Source: Mycoplasmataceae bacterium (GTDB lineage Bacteria > Bacillota_I > Bacilli_A > Mycoplasmatales > Mycoplasmoidaceae). Taken from it: DNA of 64,000 nt. The notes beneath the pieces are model-generated. The model was given only the letters and a program-made list of their open reading frames with translations. It had not been told where the DNA came from and did not search any database. The stretch lies in the NCBI GenBank assembly GCA_020024755.1, contig JAHHTH010000001.1:1-64000 (forward strand), written 5' to 3'. This document shows positions 1 to 11,066 of the stretch, piece after piece (position 1 is the stretch's first letter; each line of letters starts with the position of its first letter). Both the position numbers and the translations under genes were made by a program.

Positions 1-932
1 CACCAAAACCTCCAATGGCAGGAGCACCAGTTCCTCCAGGAGCACCAATGGGAGCTCCAAAACCTCCAATGGCAGGAGCACCAGTTCCTCCAGGGGCACC
101 AGCAGGTATGCCAGGAGCTCCAAAACCTCCAATGGCAGGAGCACCAGTTCCTCCAGGGGCACCAGCAGGTATGCCAGGAGCTCCAAAACCTCCAATGGGT
201 GGAGCACCAGTTCCTCCAGGAGCACCAATGGGAGCTCCAAAACCTATGGGACCAGCACCTATGGGTGGAGCACCAGTTCCTCCAGGAGCACCGATGGGTG
301 GACCAAAACCAATGGGACCATCACCAATGGGAGCACCTGCACCAATGGGACCTAGTGCACCAGGATTCGGTGGACCAAAACCTATGGGACCTAGTCCAAT
401 GGGTATGGGAGCACCAATGGGACCTTCTCCAATGGGAATGGGACCATCACCAATGGGTATGGGAGCACCTATGGGAGCTAACTTATCAAATATGGGTGAT
501 AGAGGTGTATCACTAGCTGGAGCAACTGAAGGATCAACTACTGTATCTTTAGATTCATTCTTAAGTGCAAAGAAAGGTTACAAACCAACAAGATCTGCAC
601 TTTCTAATGCTAAAGTTTCTTATGAACAATATTGTGCTGAATTAACATTCGAATACTTTAATCAAATGTTAAAAACATCAAACTTAATGGAAGTTAAATC
701 TGATGTAATGAAAGTTAAAAAATACTTAGTATTTGCTTTAACTAATACAAAAGATTTACCAGATCGTCAAAGAGACATTCTTTACAATGCAACAATTAGA
801 TTTGTTGACTTCCTAAAGGCTGTTGTTTACTATCCAGAAAAAGGTATTATCAATGATGAAATCGTTGCATATATGCCAATTCTAAAAGATACAGCTTATG
901 CTTTTAGAGGATTCTTATTAAAGAATAGATAA
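1..932 (+). CDS. Proline/glycine/methionine-repeat protein, 5' partial
   Basis: The reading frame is open at the left edge (codons begin at base 3), so the start is missing. The first ~155 visible residues are low-complexity repeats built from GAPVPPGAP, GAPKPP and GPSPMGMG units. The last ~140 residues (from about base 510) are ordinary, mixed-charge and helix-rich, with no Trp or membrane span. The repeat half is clearly more GC-rich than the flanking DNA because of Pro, Gly and Ala codons. Mycoplasmas with a terminal organelle carry proline-rich cytoskeletal and adhesion-accessory proteins of this general build (for example P65 of M. pneumoniae), so such a role is possible, but I do not recognise a family. 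A hairpin terminator follows directly. Confidence 0.85.
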   Translation, partial: PKPPMAGAPVPPGAPMGAPKPPMAGAPVPPGAPAGMPGAPKPPMAGAPVPPGAPAGMPGAPKPPMGGAPVPPGAPMGAPKPMGPAPMGGAPVPPGAPMGGPKPMGPSPMGAPAPMGPSAPGFGGPKPMGPSPMGMGAPMGPSPMGMGPSPMGMGAPMGANLSNMGDRGVSLAGATEGSTTVSLDSFLSAKKGYKPTRSALSNAKVSYEQYCAELTFEYFNQMLKTSNLMEVKSDVMKVKKYLVFALTNTKDLPDRQRDILYNATIRFVDFLKAVVYYPEKGIINDEIVAYMPILKDTAYAFRGFLLKNR

Positions 933-955
933 TTTAAATTGAGTTATTAATAGAT

Positions 956-983
956 AAAAAAACGCCTACATGGTGTTTTTTTA
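956..983 (+). terminator. Intrinsic terminator after the proline-rich gene
   Basis: A stem of about 11 pairs (956-966 with 972-982) has a five-base loop and a run of T, just after the stop codon at 932. Confidence 0.7.
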
Positions 984-1030
984 TTATAAACAAGGCTGTT
1001 TTGTATTAAAATTATATAGAATATATAATT

Positions 1031-2503
1031 ATGCAATTCTCAATTACAGCGATTTTAACTTTTACAGTTGGTATGTTTCTACTTGTAGCATCAGTTATTT
1101 TATCTGGTGCTGTAAATAGATTTTTTAAGTCACGTATTTCAGCTGTTGTCGCTGGAATTATTGGGTTATTAATTTTCTTTATCGGAAAATATATGTTCTA
1201 TATCATGGATTATGTTAACAATGCACCACCTCCAATGTTACCTTCTGGCTCAATGGATGAAGTGGCATGAAAAGCAATTGTCAAGGCTCGGTTATTTTTA
1301 ATTTATATTCCTGACATATTACTTTTACTTTTGTCTGCAGGTTTAGTATTTGATAAAACCAAAAACTTTGCAAAAGTAATTGCTCCATATGGTTTATATT
1401 TCGGAGTGGTTTATTTAACATTCAGTTCATTTAGTTGTTCCCAATTTTCATATGCAGAATATTTAGTTTCAAGTGGTGCTTGATATAAGTTTGTATTTGA
1501 ATGTGATGGAATCTTAAGAATGGGTTCAGTAGGGTTTATATACCTAATTGTAGTTTCTACATGAACACTAATTGCATGTAAAGAATTTAGTCGTTGATCA
1601 ATCTTATCATGTTTATTAATTAGTGTACCAATGTTCCTATATACTTTTGAAATGCAATTATTACCTGAATTTAATGTAGGAGCTAATGCAATGACTCCTT
1701 ATGCATTCATTGGATTAACAGGTGGTCCTAATTGTTTAACTAATTGAACTGGTCATAAATACTTCCCTAATTACTTCTCACTACTTCAAAATATTGCAAT
1801 TGTAAATCCTGATACTAATATCGTTCTTGGCGATGTGACAGGATACCAATATTTATCAACTTATGGATCAAGTGCATTAACATCATATGCAATGACATTC
1901 ACTTACTTAATTCCAATTGCTGGTACTTACTTAACTGTTATGCTAACTTGTATTTTCAAAAACATCTTTACAAGAGATATTAGAAGAGTTAACTATATTT
2001 ACAAACCATGATACTACCAATCAAGATTATTCTATAACGTATGTTCAGCTGTAGATGCTAGAATTAATGACTGATTAACTCAACACTTTAATACACCTTA
2101 CCTATATGGTTTACTTGAAAAGGATATGAAGAAATTGTCAGCTTATGCAAAATATCTTCAAAGTCAAAAAGCACCTTCATATATTGATCCTAAAAAATTA
2201 AGTGAAGTAGTGCAAAAATTAGAAGATAAGCAAAACTCTAAGAATGCTAAGAAAAAATCAAAAGAAAATAAAAATAAGATTGAAAGAATAGAAAGAGAAT
2301 TATCTAGAGAAGATAGAAATCAACCAAATCAAACTTCTTCAATTCAACCACTAGATGAAATTCAAGTGCAACCAGTACAACAACAAATTGCTACTATGAC
2401 TCAAGAATGAACAGACGAAAGCGGAGTTAATTGAGGAATAGATCAATCAGGAAATTACTTCTATAAACAAAATGGACAATGAGTAGCATATGTAGCTGCA
2501 TAA
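1031..2503 (+). CDS. Multi-span membrane protein with Trp/Gly-rich C-terminal motif
   Basis: 490 residues when TGA is read as Trp; the first TGA at 1268 falls between two hydrophobic segments, so this is one gene. About seven predicted membrane helices fill residues 1-330. A Lys/Glu/Gln-rich, probably coiled, cytoplasmic tail follows. The last 30 residues hold the motif GIDQSGNYFYKQNGQWV, which resembles an EAGR box (enriched in aromatic and glycine residues) of mycoplasma terminal-organelle proteins such as HMW1. The EAGR likeness is my judgement by eye. ATG 1031 has no Shine-Dalgarno sequence and sits next to TATAAT-like DNA. The family of the membrane part is not recognised. The neighbouring proline-rich gene also suggests a cytoskeletal or adhesion setting. 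Confidence 0.8.
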
Positions 2504-2507
2504 CAAA

Positions 2508-2534
2508 AAAGACTACCCCATAAAGGTAGTCTTT
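2508..2534. terminator. Bidirectional hairpin terminator
   Basis: A perfect 10-bp stem (2508-2517 with 2525-2534), A-rich on the left and T-rich on the right, lies between the stop at 2503 and the stop of the convergent minus-strand gene at 2553. Confidence 0.75.
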
Positions 2535-2552
2535 GTTTACTCAACCAATTCA

Positions 2553-3230
2553 TTAATTAATAACGGATTGATTTAATGATGTAATTATAAAGTATTGTTT
2601 CTTGTCGCAATTGATTCCTATAAAGCATGAAGCACCTTTTTCTATTTCCTCATTCACTCAATTAATAGCGACCATAAAGTCATCAGCTAAAAGAAATTCA
2701 TTTCAATCTACTTCATTTAATTCTTCTAAAGGATAACCATTATTTAATTCAACCATTTTATTAGTATTTGCTTTATTATGTTCTTTTGTATCTCAACAAT
2801 TAAATTTAATAGTGAGATTATCTATATCAATTCATATATCTCCTGATGACTGATTATTGTGCTGTTCTATTGAATCATGATCAATCGCTATATTTCCTTC
2901 AATATTGCTTTTATTGATGCCAGCATCAATAGAATTAAATAACTTAATAGCATTTACTAATGATTGCGCTTCCTTTGAAGTAGATTGCTTATCTAGGTAT
3001 TCAATAACTAATTTTATTTTTTTAGTTTTTTGTGTGTTATCCTTACAGTTTTCAAGTGCATCTTGGAAATCTCATGAGTCATCTTCTAATTCAAGTGTAT
3101 CAATATGTTCTAGATTTTCTATTGCATGTTGGGCTATTGAAATTGCTATATTTGTATAGGCTTTATTTTCAAAAATACAATTAGCAATTTCTCTATTTAT
3201 ATGGATTAGATGGATTACCAAATTCTTCAT
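2553..3230 (-). CDS. Acidic orphan protein, unknown function
   Basis: 225 residues in code 4, starting at ATG 3230 (complement) with a Shine-Dalgarno-like AGAAAGG about 7 bases upstream. The protein is soluble, Asn/Asp/Glu/Ile-rich, with a helical N-terminal half (residues 1-120) and a C-terminal half containing conserved-looking Trp residues encoded by TGA. No signal peptide, membrane span or catalytic motif is visible. It stands alone and is convergent with the membrane protein gene to its left. Lineage-specific hypothetical; no function can be given. Confidence 0.7.
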
Positions 3231-3420
3231 TTTGTTGTACCTTTCTTTCTTATCTTTTTGCTTATTATTGTTTACGCTTGCATTGTAGCACTAGATTTTA
3301 TAAAATGAAGTCAGTTAACTATCTTTTATTGAAACGAGAAAAATGTATAAATTTATACATTTCTCATATATAATATTTAAGTTTAATATATATATTAAAG
3401 TATTTGCAAAGGATACAATT

Positions 3421-3537
3421 ATGGGAAAAAGAAGACATAAAGTTAGAGAACATAAGTTAGAAATGCAAAGAGAAAAACTTTGAAAAAACAAACTTAGAAA
3501 ATCTAAAAAAAGAGCAAAACAAGAAAAAGCAGCTTAA
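3421..3537 (+). CDS. 38-residue highly basic peptide
   Basis: Small ORF starting MGKRRHKVREHK, about half Lys/Arg, with one TGA (Trp). AAAGGA lies about 9 bases before the ATG and a clean hairpin terminator follows the stop at 3537, so it looks like a complete monocistronic gene. The composition resembles small ribosomal or nucleic-acid-binding proteins, but I cannot match it to a named ribosomal protein. Gene-finders using a length cutoff would miss it. Confidence 0.65.
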
Positions 3538-3547
3538 TAAATGTGGG

Positions 3548-3577
3548 AAATAGGTATTTTATAACCTATTTTTTTAT
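3548..3577 (+). terminator. Intrinsic terminator after the basic peptide gene
   Basis: An 8-bp perfect stem (3548-3555 with 3564-3571) is followed by a run of T. Confidence 0.75.
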
Positions 3578-3612
3578 ATTTATTAGATAATTTGGGTATG
3601 GAGCAAAATATT

Positions 3613-4593
3613 ATGAAAACATTAGCAGACAGATCTAAAACTCGTTTACAAAATAATAAAGACAAAGCAGTTATCCTTTTTACTGAAGGATGAAATGAAG
3701 AAATTCAAAAAGCTGCAAGTTTTTTAAATCAAGAAGGTTTATTAAAACCTGTTGTTCTATTAAGAACTAAAAAAGAATCTACACAACTAATTGATGGTGT
3801 AGAAAAAATTATCTTAGATGAAATAGATAAACAAAAATACATTGACAAATTCTATGAACTTAGAAAATCAAAAGGAATCACAACGGAAGATGCAGCTAAG
3901 ATTGCTGTTGAACCAAATTACATTTCAGCTTTAATGCTTAAAATGGGTGAAGCAGATGGATGTATCTGTGGAATTGAATATTCAACTAAGGATACATTAA
4001 GAGCAGCACTTCAAGTTGTTAAACCTAGACCAGGTTCTAGCATTGTAACTAGTGCTATGATTTTAGAAAAGCAAGACCAATTACTAGTATTTGGAGATAT
4101 CTCATTAGCATTAAACCCAAATAGTGAAGAATTAGCATCAATCACTAAAGAAGTTGTTACATTTGCACATGATTCATTAGGATTAGAAAATTTAAATGCA
4201 GCAATGCTTTCTTATTCTACACAAGGATCAGGTGCTGGAGAAAGTGTTGATAAAGTTAAAAAAGCTTATGATATTGTAAGTAAAGATAAAGAACTTATTG
4301 ATATGGGTGCTAAAGTATTTGGTGAAATTCAATTTGATGCTGCTTACAATGATAATGTAAGAGCTAAAAAAGCACCAAATGCACCTTGAAAGGAAAAACC
4401 ATCAATCTACATCTTCCCTACATTAGATGCAGGAAATATTGGATATAAGATTGTTGAAAGAGTAGCTGGATATAATGCTGTAGGTCCAGTAATCTTAGGT
4501 TTAGATAAACCAATGAATGATTTAAGCCGTGGTGCTTCAGCACAAAGTGTAATTGGTATAGCGTATATTACAGCTACACAAGTTAAAAAATAA
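3613..4593 (+). CDS. pta: Phosphate acetyltransferase
   Basis: 326 residues. Converts acetyl-CoA and phosphate to acetyl phosphate and CoA, the step before acetate kinase in fermentative ATP production. Family features: the central GEADGCICGIEYSTKDTLRAA region, KPRPGSSIVTSAM, the YSTQGSGAG stretch, and a C-terminal LSRGASAQSVIGIAYITA that matches the usual LSRGCSVEDIV region. Length is normal for the short cytosolic Pta. I chose ATG 3613 because GGAG lies just upstream and the family has no extra N-terminus; an in-frame ATG at 3598 would add five residues. polC follows 12 bases after the stop. Confidence 0.93.
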
Positions 4594-4605
4594 TATTGAA
4601 AGAAA

Positions 4606-7600
4606 ATGAATAAATTAGAGAAGATAATACAAGTTTTAGGAATATTGAATGAGGAACAATTAAATGAATTATCTAACATCCAAATTGTGGATGAAAAGAG
4701 AACTTCAAATGATTTTGTTTTTAGTTTAATCTTATTATCTCCTCTAGAACCAGAAACATATTACAAAATAAAAAATATTAAGTATGAAGATTTAAATATC
4801 ACTACTAAAATAGTTGCAACCAAAAATATTGATCAAATAGATGTAAAAAAATATCTACTGTATTATTTATCTCATCATCCAGAATTAAACTTATTTAAGA
4901 TTGGTGTAGTACAAGATAGATTTGAATTTGATTTAGGTGCAAGAATCATTACTTTTAAATATTCTGTTGAATCAGAAAGAGATCAAATTAATGTCGCTTT
5001 AAAAGATATTATTGATATGTTGAAATCAGCATTTGGTTTAATATCTCTAGATTTCGAAATTATAGAGGATGAAGATTTCAAAACTAAACTTGAAGAACGT
5101 CACCAACGTATTCAACAAGAAAAAGAAGAAGTAAAGAAAGCATCTGAAAAGAAAGAAGAAATTAAGGAAGCAACTAAAGAAACTAAAGTTAATCCAGTTG
5201 ATACAACAAAGATAGTTCCATTAGCTTCTTTAATGGATGGAATGAATAATGTAAATATAGTAGGTGAAATTTTCCATATTGAAAAGAAAGAAACACCTAA
5301 AGTAATATCTACTAAATTATTTATTAGTGATTATGATTCATCATTTATTATTAAATTCAATACTTTCCCTGGTGGCGGAACAGCTTATAATGAAAAAACT
5401 ATTGTACCTATTTTAGGTGAATTAAAAGTTGGAGATTGAGTTGCAGCAAATGTAGACATAAAGTCAGATAATTTTGAAAAAGAACCTTTTGGACAAATTA
5501 AAAAAATTCAACCTACAAATAAACCAGAAAAATTAATTCGTAAAGACAAAGCACAAACTAAGAGAGTAGAATTATGTAATCACTCTAAGATGTCAGCTTA
5601 TGATGGTATTTCAGAAGCTGAGGACATAGTAAAAACAGCTAAAGCATTTGGTATGGAAGCTGTTGCCTTAACTGATAGATTTAATTTACAATCTTTCCCA
5701 TTGTTTCAAAGAGCTTGTGATAAGAATGCAATCAAACCTATTTATGGTGTTGAAATGTCAGTGTTACCACCAACAAAAATTGTTCTTAATGAAACAATGC
5801 AAGATTTAAGCAAAATGACTTATGTTGTATTTGACTTAGAAACTACAGGTTTATTTCCTGCTGTTGATGACATTATTGAATTTGGTGGTATTAAGTATGT
5901 TAATGGAATAATGACAGATTCCCAACAATTCTTTATTAAACCCAATAGACCACTTAGAGATGTAATTGTTGATGTAACTCATATTACACCAGACCTTGTA
6001 GCAAATGCAGTAGATCAAGAAGAAGGTATTAAGAAAATTTTATCCTTTATTGGAGATTCAGTTTTAATTGCTCATAATGCAATTAACTTTGACTTTAGAT
6101 TCTTATGTGCTAAGGCTGAAAAATTATTAGGTATTGAACTAAAAAATACAGTTATTGATTCATTACATGTTGTAAGAGCTATGTATCCAAATTGACAAAG
6201 CCACACGCTTCAAAAAACATGTAAAGAATTAAAAGTTGTTTATGGTGTCGATTCTGCACACCGTGCTGATTACGATGCTGATGTTTTAAATAAGTGTTGA
6301 ACTAAATTAATTGCTGAATTAAAAGAACAAGGAATTGAAAAAATTTCTGATATTAATTTAAAATTAGATTCACCTAGATTAAAAGCAAATTATCAGTCTA
6401 ATTATAGTTATGTTTATCCTAAAAATCCTGAAGGATTAAAAAAGATTAATGAGCTAGTTTCAATATCACATACTTCAACACTTTTTGGCAGTCCAAAAAT
6501 TAATTATGAAACATTAGATTTCAATAGAGAAAATTTAATTATTGCACCAAGTCCAGTAGAAGGTGAAGTCATTTATTCTGCGTTAAATGGTACGTTATCA
6601 GAATTAAAACGTTGCATTTCTAAATACGATTATATTTTTGTAGCACCACCTTCAAATTTCTTACCTTATATCAATGGTGGTGATTTAACACAAGAAGATA
6701 TTATTTCAATCCTTAGAAAGATTATTTCACTTTCAATTGAACAAGGTAAAAAAGTAATTGCAGTAAGTGATTCATATTACCTTAATCCATGAGATAAAAA
6801 ATATCAAGAAGTATATTTATACTGTAAAGGATTAAACGGTAGAAGACATAGATGATATCGTCAAAAATGTTTACCTGATCAACACTTTAGAACTACTAAT
6901 GAAATGTTTGATGAATTTAGATTCTTGAATGATGAAGAATTAATTAAGAATATTGTTATCAATAATTCTAGAGATTTTGCAGATCAAATATCAGGTGATA
7001 TTAGACCTATTAAAGATGGTTTATTTGCTCCTAAGATGGACAATGTTGATGAAAACATGAGAGCAGTTGTTTATAAGACAGCTAAAGAAAGATATGGAGA
7101 AAACCTTCCAGAACAAGTAAGTGCACGTTTGGAAAGAGAACTTGATTCTATTATTGGTCATGGGTTCTCAGTTGTTTATTGAATATCTCATTTACTTGTT
7201 AAAAAATCATACGAAGATGGTTATACAGTTGGATCAAGAGGTTCAGTAGGTTCTTCTTTAGTTGCTACTATGTTAAAGATAACAGATGTTAACCCTCTTC
7301 CTCCGCACTACATTTGTAGTAAATGTAAATATTGTGAATTCACAAACGCAGCTGAAGATGGATTTGATTTATTACCAACTAAGTGTCCGCAATGTGATGG
7401 CATTATGTATGGAGAAGGACATGATATTCCATTTGAAACATTCCTTGGATTCCACGGTGATAAGACTCCAGATATTGACCTTAACTTCTCTGGTGTATAT
7501 CAACCACATGCACATAACTTTATTAAAGAACAATTTGGAGAAATGCATGCTTTTAGAGCTGGTACAATTTCCACTGTTGCTGAAAAAACATGTTTTGCTT

Positions 7601-8925
7601 TAGTAAAAGAATATTTCTCAGAAGTTGGTGAACTAGAACCTAAAGGATCACTAGTTCAACTTTATGCTTCAAAATGTCAAGATGTTAAACGTACAACTGG
7701 ACAACACCCTGGTGGTATTATTATTATTCCACTAGAATATTCAGTTTATGATTTCACTCCATTTAACTATCCAGCTGATGATACTACAAGTGATTGATAT
7801 ACAACCCACTATGCATTTGAATATATCCATGACAATGTATTAAAATTTGATATTCTAGGACATGATAATCCTACTATATTAAAAATGTTGAAAGATTTAA
7901 CTGGAGTTGATGAATCTGAAATACCAAATACTGATCCAAATGTTATGAAAGCATTTAATTCAATTGAACCATTTAAATTACTTTTCCCAGATTTTGTAAA
8001 ATTCAGTAATGGTGCAATTACTATTCCTGAATTTGGTACAAAGTTTGTGCGTGAAATGTTAAATGATACACAACCACAATCATTTGCAGATTTAATTCGT
8101 ATTTCAGGTTTAAGTCATGGTACAGATGTATATCTAGGAAATGCAAAAGATTTAATTAAGCACCAAGGTTTAAAACTAAAAGATGTTATTGCCTGTCGGG
8201 ATGATATTATGATTTATCTAATCAATAAAGGATTAGAACCTTCTATTGCTTTCAAGATTATGGAAGATGTTCGTAAAGGTAAAAAATTAAAACCAGAATA
8301 CATGGAAGTGATGCAAAAAAATAATGTACCAAGTTGATATATAGACTCATGTAATAAAATCCAATATATGTTCCCAAAAGCCCATGCTACTGCATATGTA
8401 ATGCATGCATGAAAGTTTATGTGATATAAACTTTACTATCCACTTCAATATTATGCAGTTTTCTTATCTATTAAATCTGATACACTAGATATGGAAACAG
8501 TGACTAGAGGTAAAGAAAGCATCAAGAGTAGAATTGATTTATTAAACTCAATCGCTAATGATAAAAAAGCACAAGAAGCTCAAGGAATAAAAAAGAAAGA
8601 TGTTGACTCTATTCCTATTCTAGAAGTTTGTCTTGAAATGGCTTGTAGAGGTATTAAAATTCATAAACCAGATATACACTTATCTGATGCAACTATTTAT
8701 ACTATTCACAACAATGAAATCTATGCTCCTTTTACAAGTATAGAAGGATTGGGAGAGGAAGTTGCTAAGGGAGTTATTCAAGCTAGAAATGAAAAACCTT
8801 TTTCATCTCTAGATGATATTACTACAAGAACTAAATTAAACAAGACAGTTATTCAAAGATTAAAAGATCTTGGAGTATTTGATGGCTTACCAGAATCTGG
8901 TCAACTAAGTTTATTTGATATTTAA
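4606..8925 (+). CDS. polC: DNA polymerase III alpha subunit, Gram-positive type (PolC)
   Basis: 1439 residues, full family length, with many TGA-Trp codons. Replicative polymerase with proofreading. Order seen: N-terminal and OB-fold regions; a PHP-like segment at ~320-400; a DnaQ-type exonuclease inserted at ~406 (VVFDLETTGLFP, with later HNAINFDF and HRADYDADV); the polymerase core with GSRGSVGSS near residue 876; a zinc-binding insertion with CSKC and CPQC near 904-930; the catalytic DIDLNFSG; a C-terminal helix-hairpin-helix region. The usual HLHT metal ligands of the PHP domain read C324-N325-H326, so PHP chemistry is probably lost. Lies between pta and an HNH-like gene that starts two bases after it. 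Confidence 0.96.
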
Positions 8926-8926
8926 T

Positions 8927-9409
8927 ATGATTTATTTAAATTTAATCCCATCTAGTTTATGAAATTTAAATCTAAGAAAAATGTTAGACACTAAAACCTG
9001 ACAACAACTTTCTACTGAAATTAGAGATGAACAAGAATGAACTTGTTTAGCTTGTGGTATCTCATTAAAACAACTAAAATCTAAGAAGTATTTTCATTGC
9101 CATGAAATGTGAGATTTTGATGATGAAAAATTAGAAGTTAAATTATTATGTTTAATGACATTATGTAGTCATTGTCATAATGCAACACATTTTGGATTTA
9201 GTTCAGTAATGGGAAGAAATTTACCTGCCTTTAAACAAATCTGTAAGGTCAATAAATGAGACTCTGAAACTACTAACATGTATGTTGAAGGATGCTTTGA
9301 ACAATGAAGTTGACGTTCTAGCAAAAAATGAACTATAAATTACGATAGTATTAAAGACTATATTGGCCCAGAATATTATAGTCATTTAAAGAAACTAGAA
9401 ACTGAATAA
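8927..9409 (+). CDS. HNH-like zinc-binding protein
   Basis: 160 residues in code 4, starting one base after the polC stop, so probably co-transcribed. Pattern seen: CLACG near residue 40, then FHCHEMWDFDD, then LCSHCHNATHFG. CxxC plus HxHE...W...LCxxCHxxxHxG is typical of a small HNH/treble-clef family found across bacteria, some members of which are nucleases. No membrane segment. Several TGA-Trp codons cluster in the C-terminal third. Function beyond zinc binding and probable nucleic-acid contact is inference. The translational link with polC could mean a role in DNA metabolism or simply gene packing. Confidence 0.7.
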
Positions 9410-9462
9410 TAAACATCATTAAATATAATTTTTAAGGTGCCAATTAATATATAATATATATC

Positions 9463-10965
9463 ATGCAAAAGACTAGAAATATTTCTACTTGAATCAAATC
9501 ATATTTTCCAGAAAATAAGCACAAATGAAAGAGTTTTTTATTAACTGCTCTTCCAGTTATGCTTTCGTCTATGATCTTTGCATTAAATGCATTTGTAGAT
9601 AACTTTATGTCTACAACAATTTCAGGTGGTAATCAAGCTCTTTCTTATGCAAATACATGAACTGAAATTGAAGTTGGAATTATTGCTTTAACGACAATTG
9701 TAGGTACAACACTTTTTGCTCAATATTTAGGACAAAATGATGAACGGAAAGTTAAAGAAGTAATTTGCATGCGAATCTTATTCGCTGTAGGTATATCATT
9801 AGTATTTGCAATTCCAACATGAATAACGCCTGATGGTATGGTGAAATTAATATCAGGTTTTGATGATAAATTAAGTACTAATATTATTGATAAATCTTCT
9901 TCATATATTTTGATTATTACTGCATCGTGAATTCTTAATGCAATTTGATATACATTATCAATGGTTTTAAGAGAAAAACATCATGGTGGAGCATCCTTTA
10001 TTAGTTCATTAATTTCTCTTATTGCAAATATAGTTTTAAACTCTATTTTTGTTATCTGATTAGAGCTTGGAATTAACTTCTTAGCAATATCAACAATTAT
10101 AGCTAATATCTTGGGTTTAATTTATTGTATTCTTTATATGGTTATAAAAGATAGAAGTATATTAATTAATCCATTAAAAATATTTATAATTTCTTCAGAA
10201 ATTTTAAAACAATTTTTTAGCCGTTCAATTTCTTTTATTTGTTTCTCAATTAGTTCTATTGCTATAACAATTAGATTTACATTATTTAATATCATTTATC
10301 CTACGGGAACAATTGGTGAATCTGCTTACCAAATATCAGCTGCAACAGTATTAGGAATTTCTGGAATGTTCTTTAATATTTTCTGAACTATGTTTGATTC
10401 AATTAATGCAAATGTTGCTATCTATGTTGGGAAACATTTAGGATCTAATAATTTTGATGAAGCACAATTGAATGCTAAGCAATTACAAGGGTTTAACATT
10501 ATTGTTGCATTAGTGTTATCTGCACTTCTATTTATTTTGACTTGATGTATTCCATATATGACTTTTATGGCAGATGGATATAAAAAAGGAATTGAAGCAA
10601 GTCTATCACCAGAACAAGTAAATCAAGCAGTTAGTTTCTATCTTGAAACTATTAAAGAAACTTTATGACCATTAGTTTTTTATATGCCAATGTTTATTTG
10701 ATTCATAACAAGATCTAAAGTAATTGCAGCTGGAGGGCATACAAATATTGTTGCAATCACTGAATCTATTTGTTCTTGTTCACAACTTGGTTGAATTGCC
10801 ATCATTGGTTATGGTATTAATGGTGGTACAAATGATCCTAAACTTACATTCCAACTTGCATACTCAATATTCTTTATTTCAGATATATGCAAAGTATTTA
10901 TTTATGAAGTTATGATTAAGAAAGTAAATTGAGTAAAAAATATAACTGAATTTACACTTTCATAA
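9463..10965 (+). CDS. MATE-family multidrug/toxin efflux transporter
   Basis: 500 residues with about 12 predicted membrane helices. The N-terminal helix pair with FLLTALPVMLSSMIFALNAFVDNFM corresponds to the MATE start (substrate-gate and VDxx region), and the repeat-like second half begins near residue 290 with SAYQISAATVLG. MATE proteins export cationic drugs or metabolites using an H+ or Na+ gradient. ATG 9463 lies 7 bases after TATAAT (9450-9455) with no Shine-Dalgarno sequence, suggesting a leaderless mRNA. The exact substrate is unknown. Confidence 0.85.
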
Positions 10966-10999
10966 TTACTAAAATGTATTAAATAATATAACAATATTT

Positions 11000-11022
11000 T
11001 ATTATTAAAATATTTAATAATA
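11000..11022. repeat. Perfect AT-only inverted repeat (possible terminator)
   Basis: A 10-bp perfect inverted repeat (11000-11009 with 11013-11022) with a 3-base loop follows the MATE gene. The T run comes only some ten bases later, so termination is uncertain. Confidence 0.4.
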
Positions 11023-11066
11023 GTGGTTACTTTTTTTGTATAATATGTCTAAACAAAGTGGGCAAA

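Noticed and set aside
199..516. Overlapping frame within the proline-rich repeat, rich in Trp, His and Gln
   Set aside because: Out-of-frame reading of the repeat; no ribosome-binding site and implausible composition.
4606..8925. polC looking like a broken gene in several pieces with the standard code
   Set aside because: All breaks are TGA codons at Trp positions; reading with code 4 gives a full-length protein.
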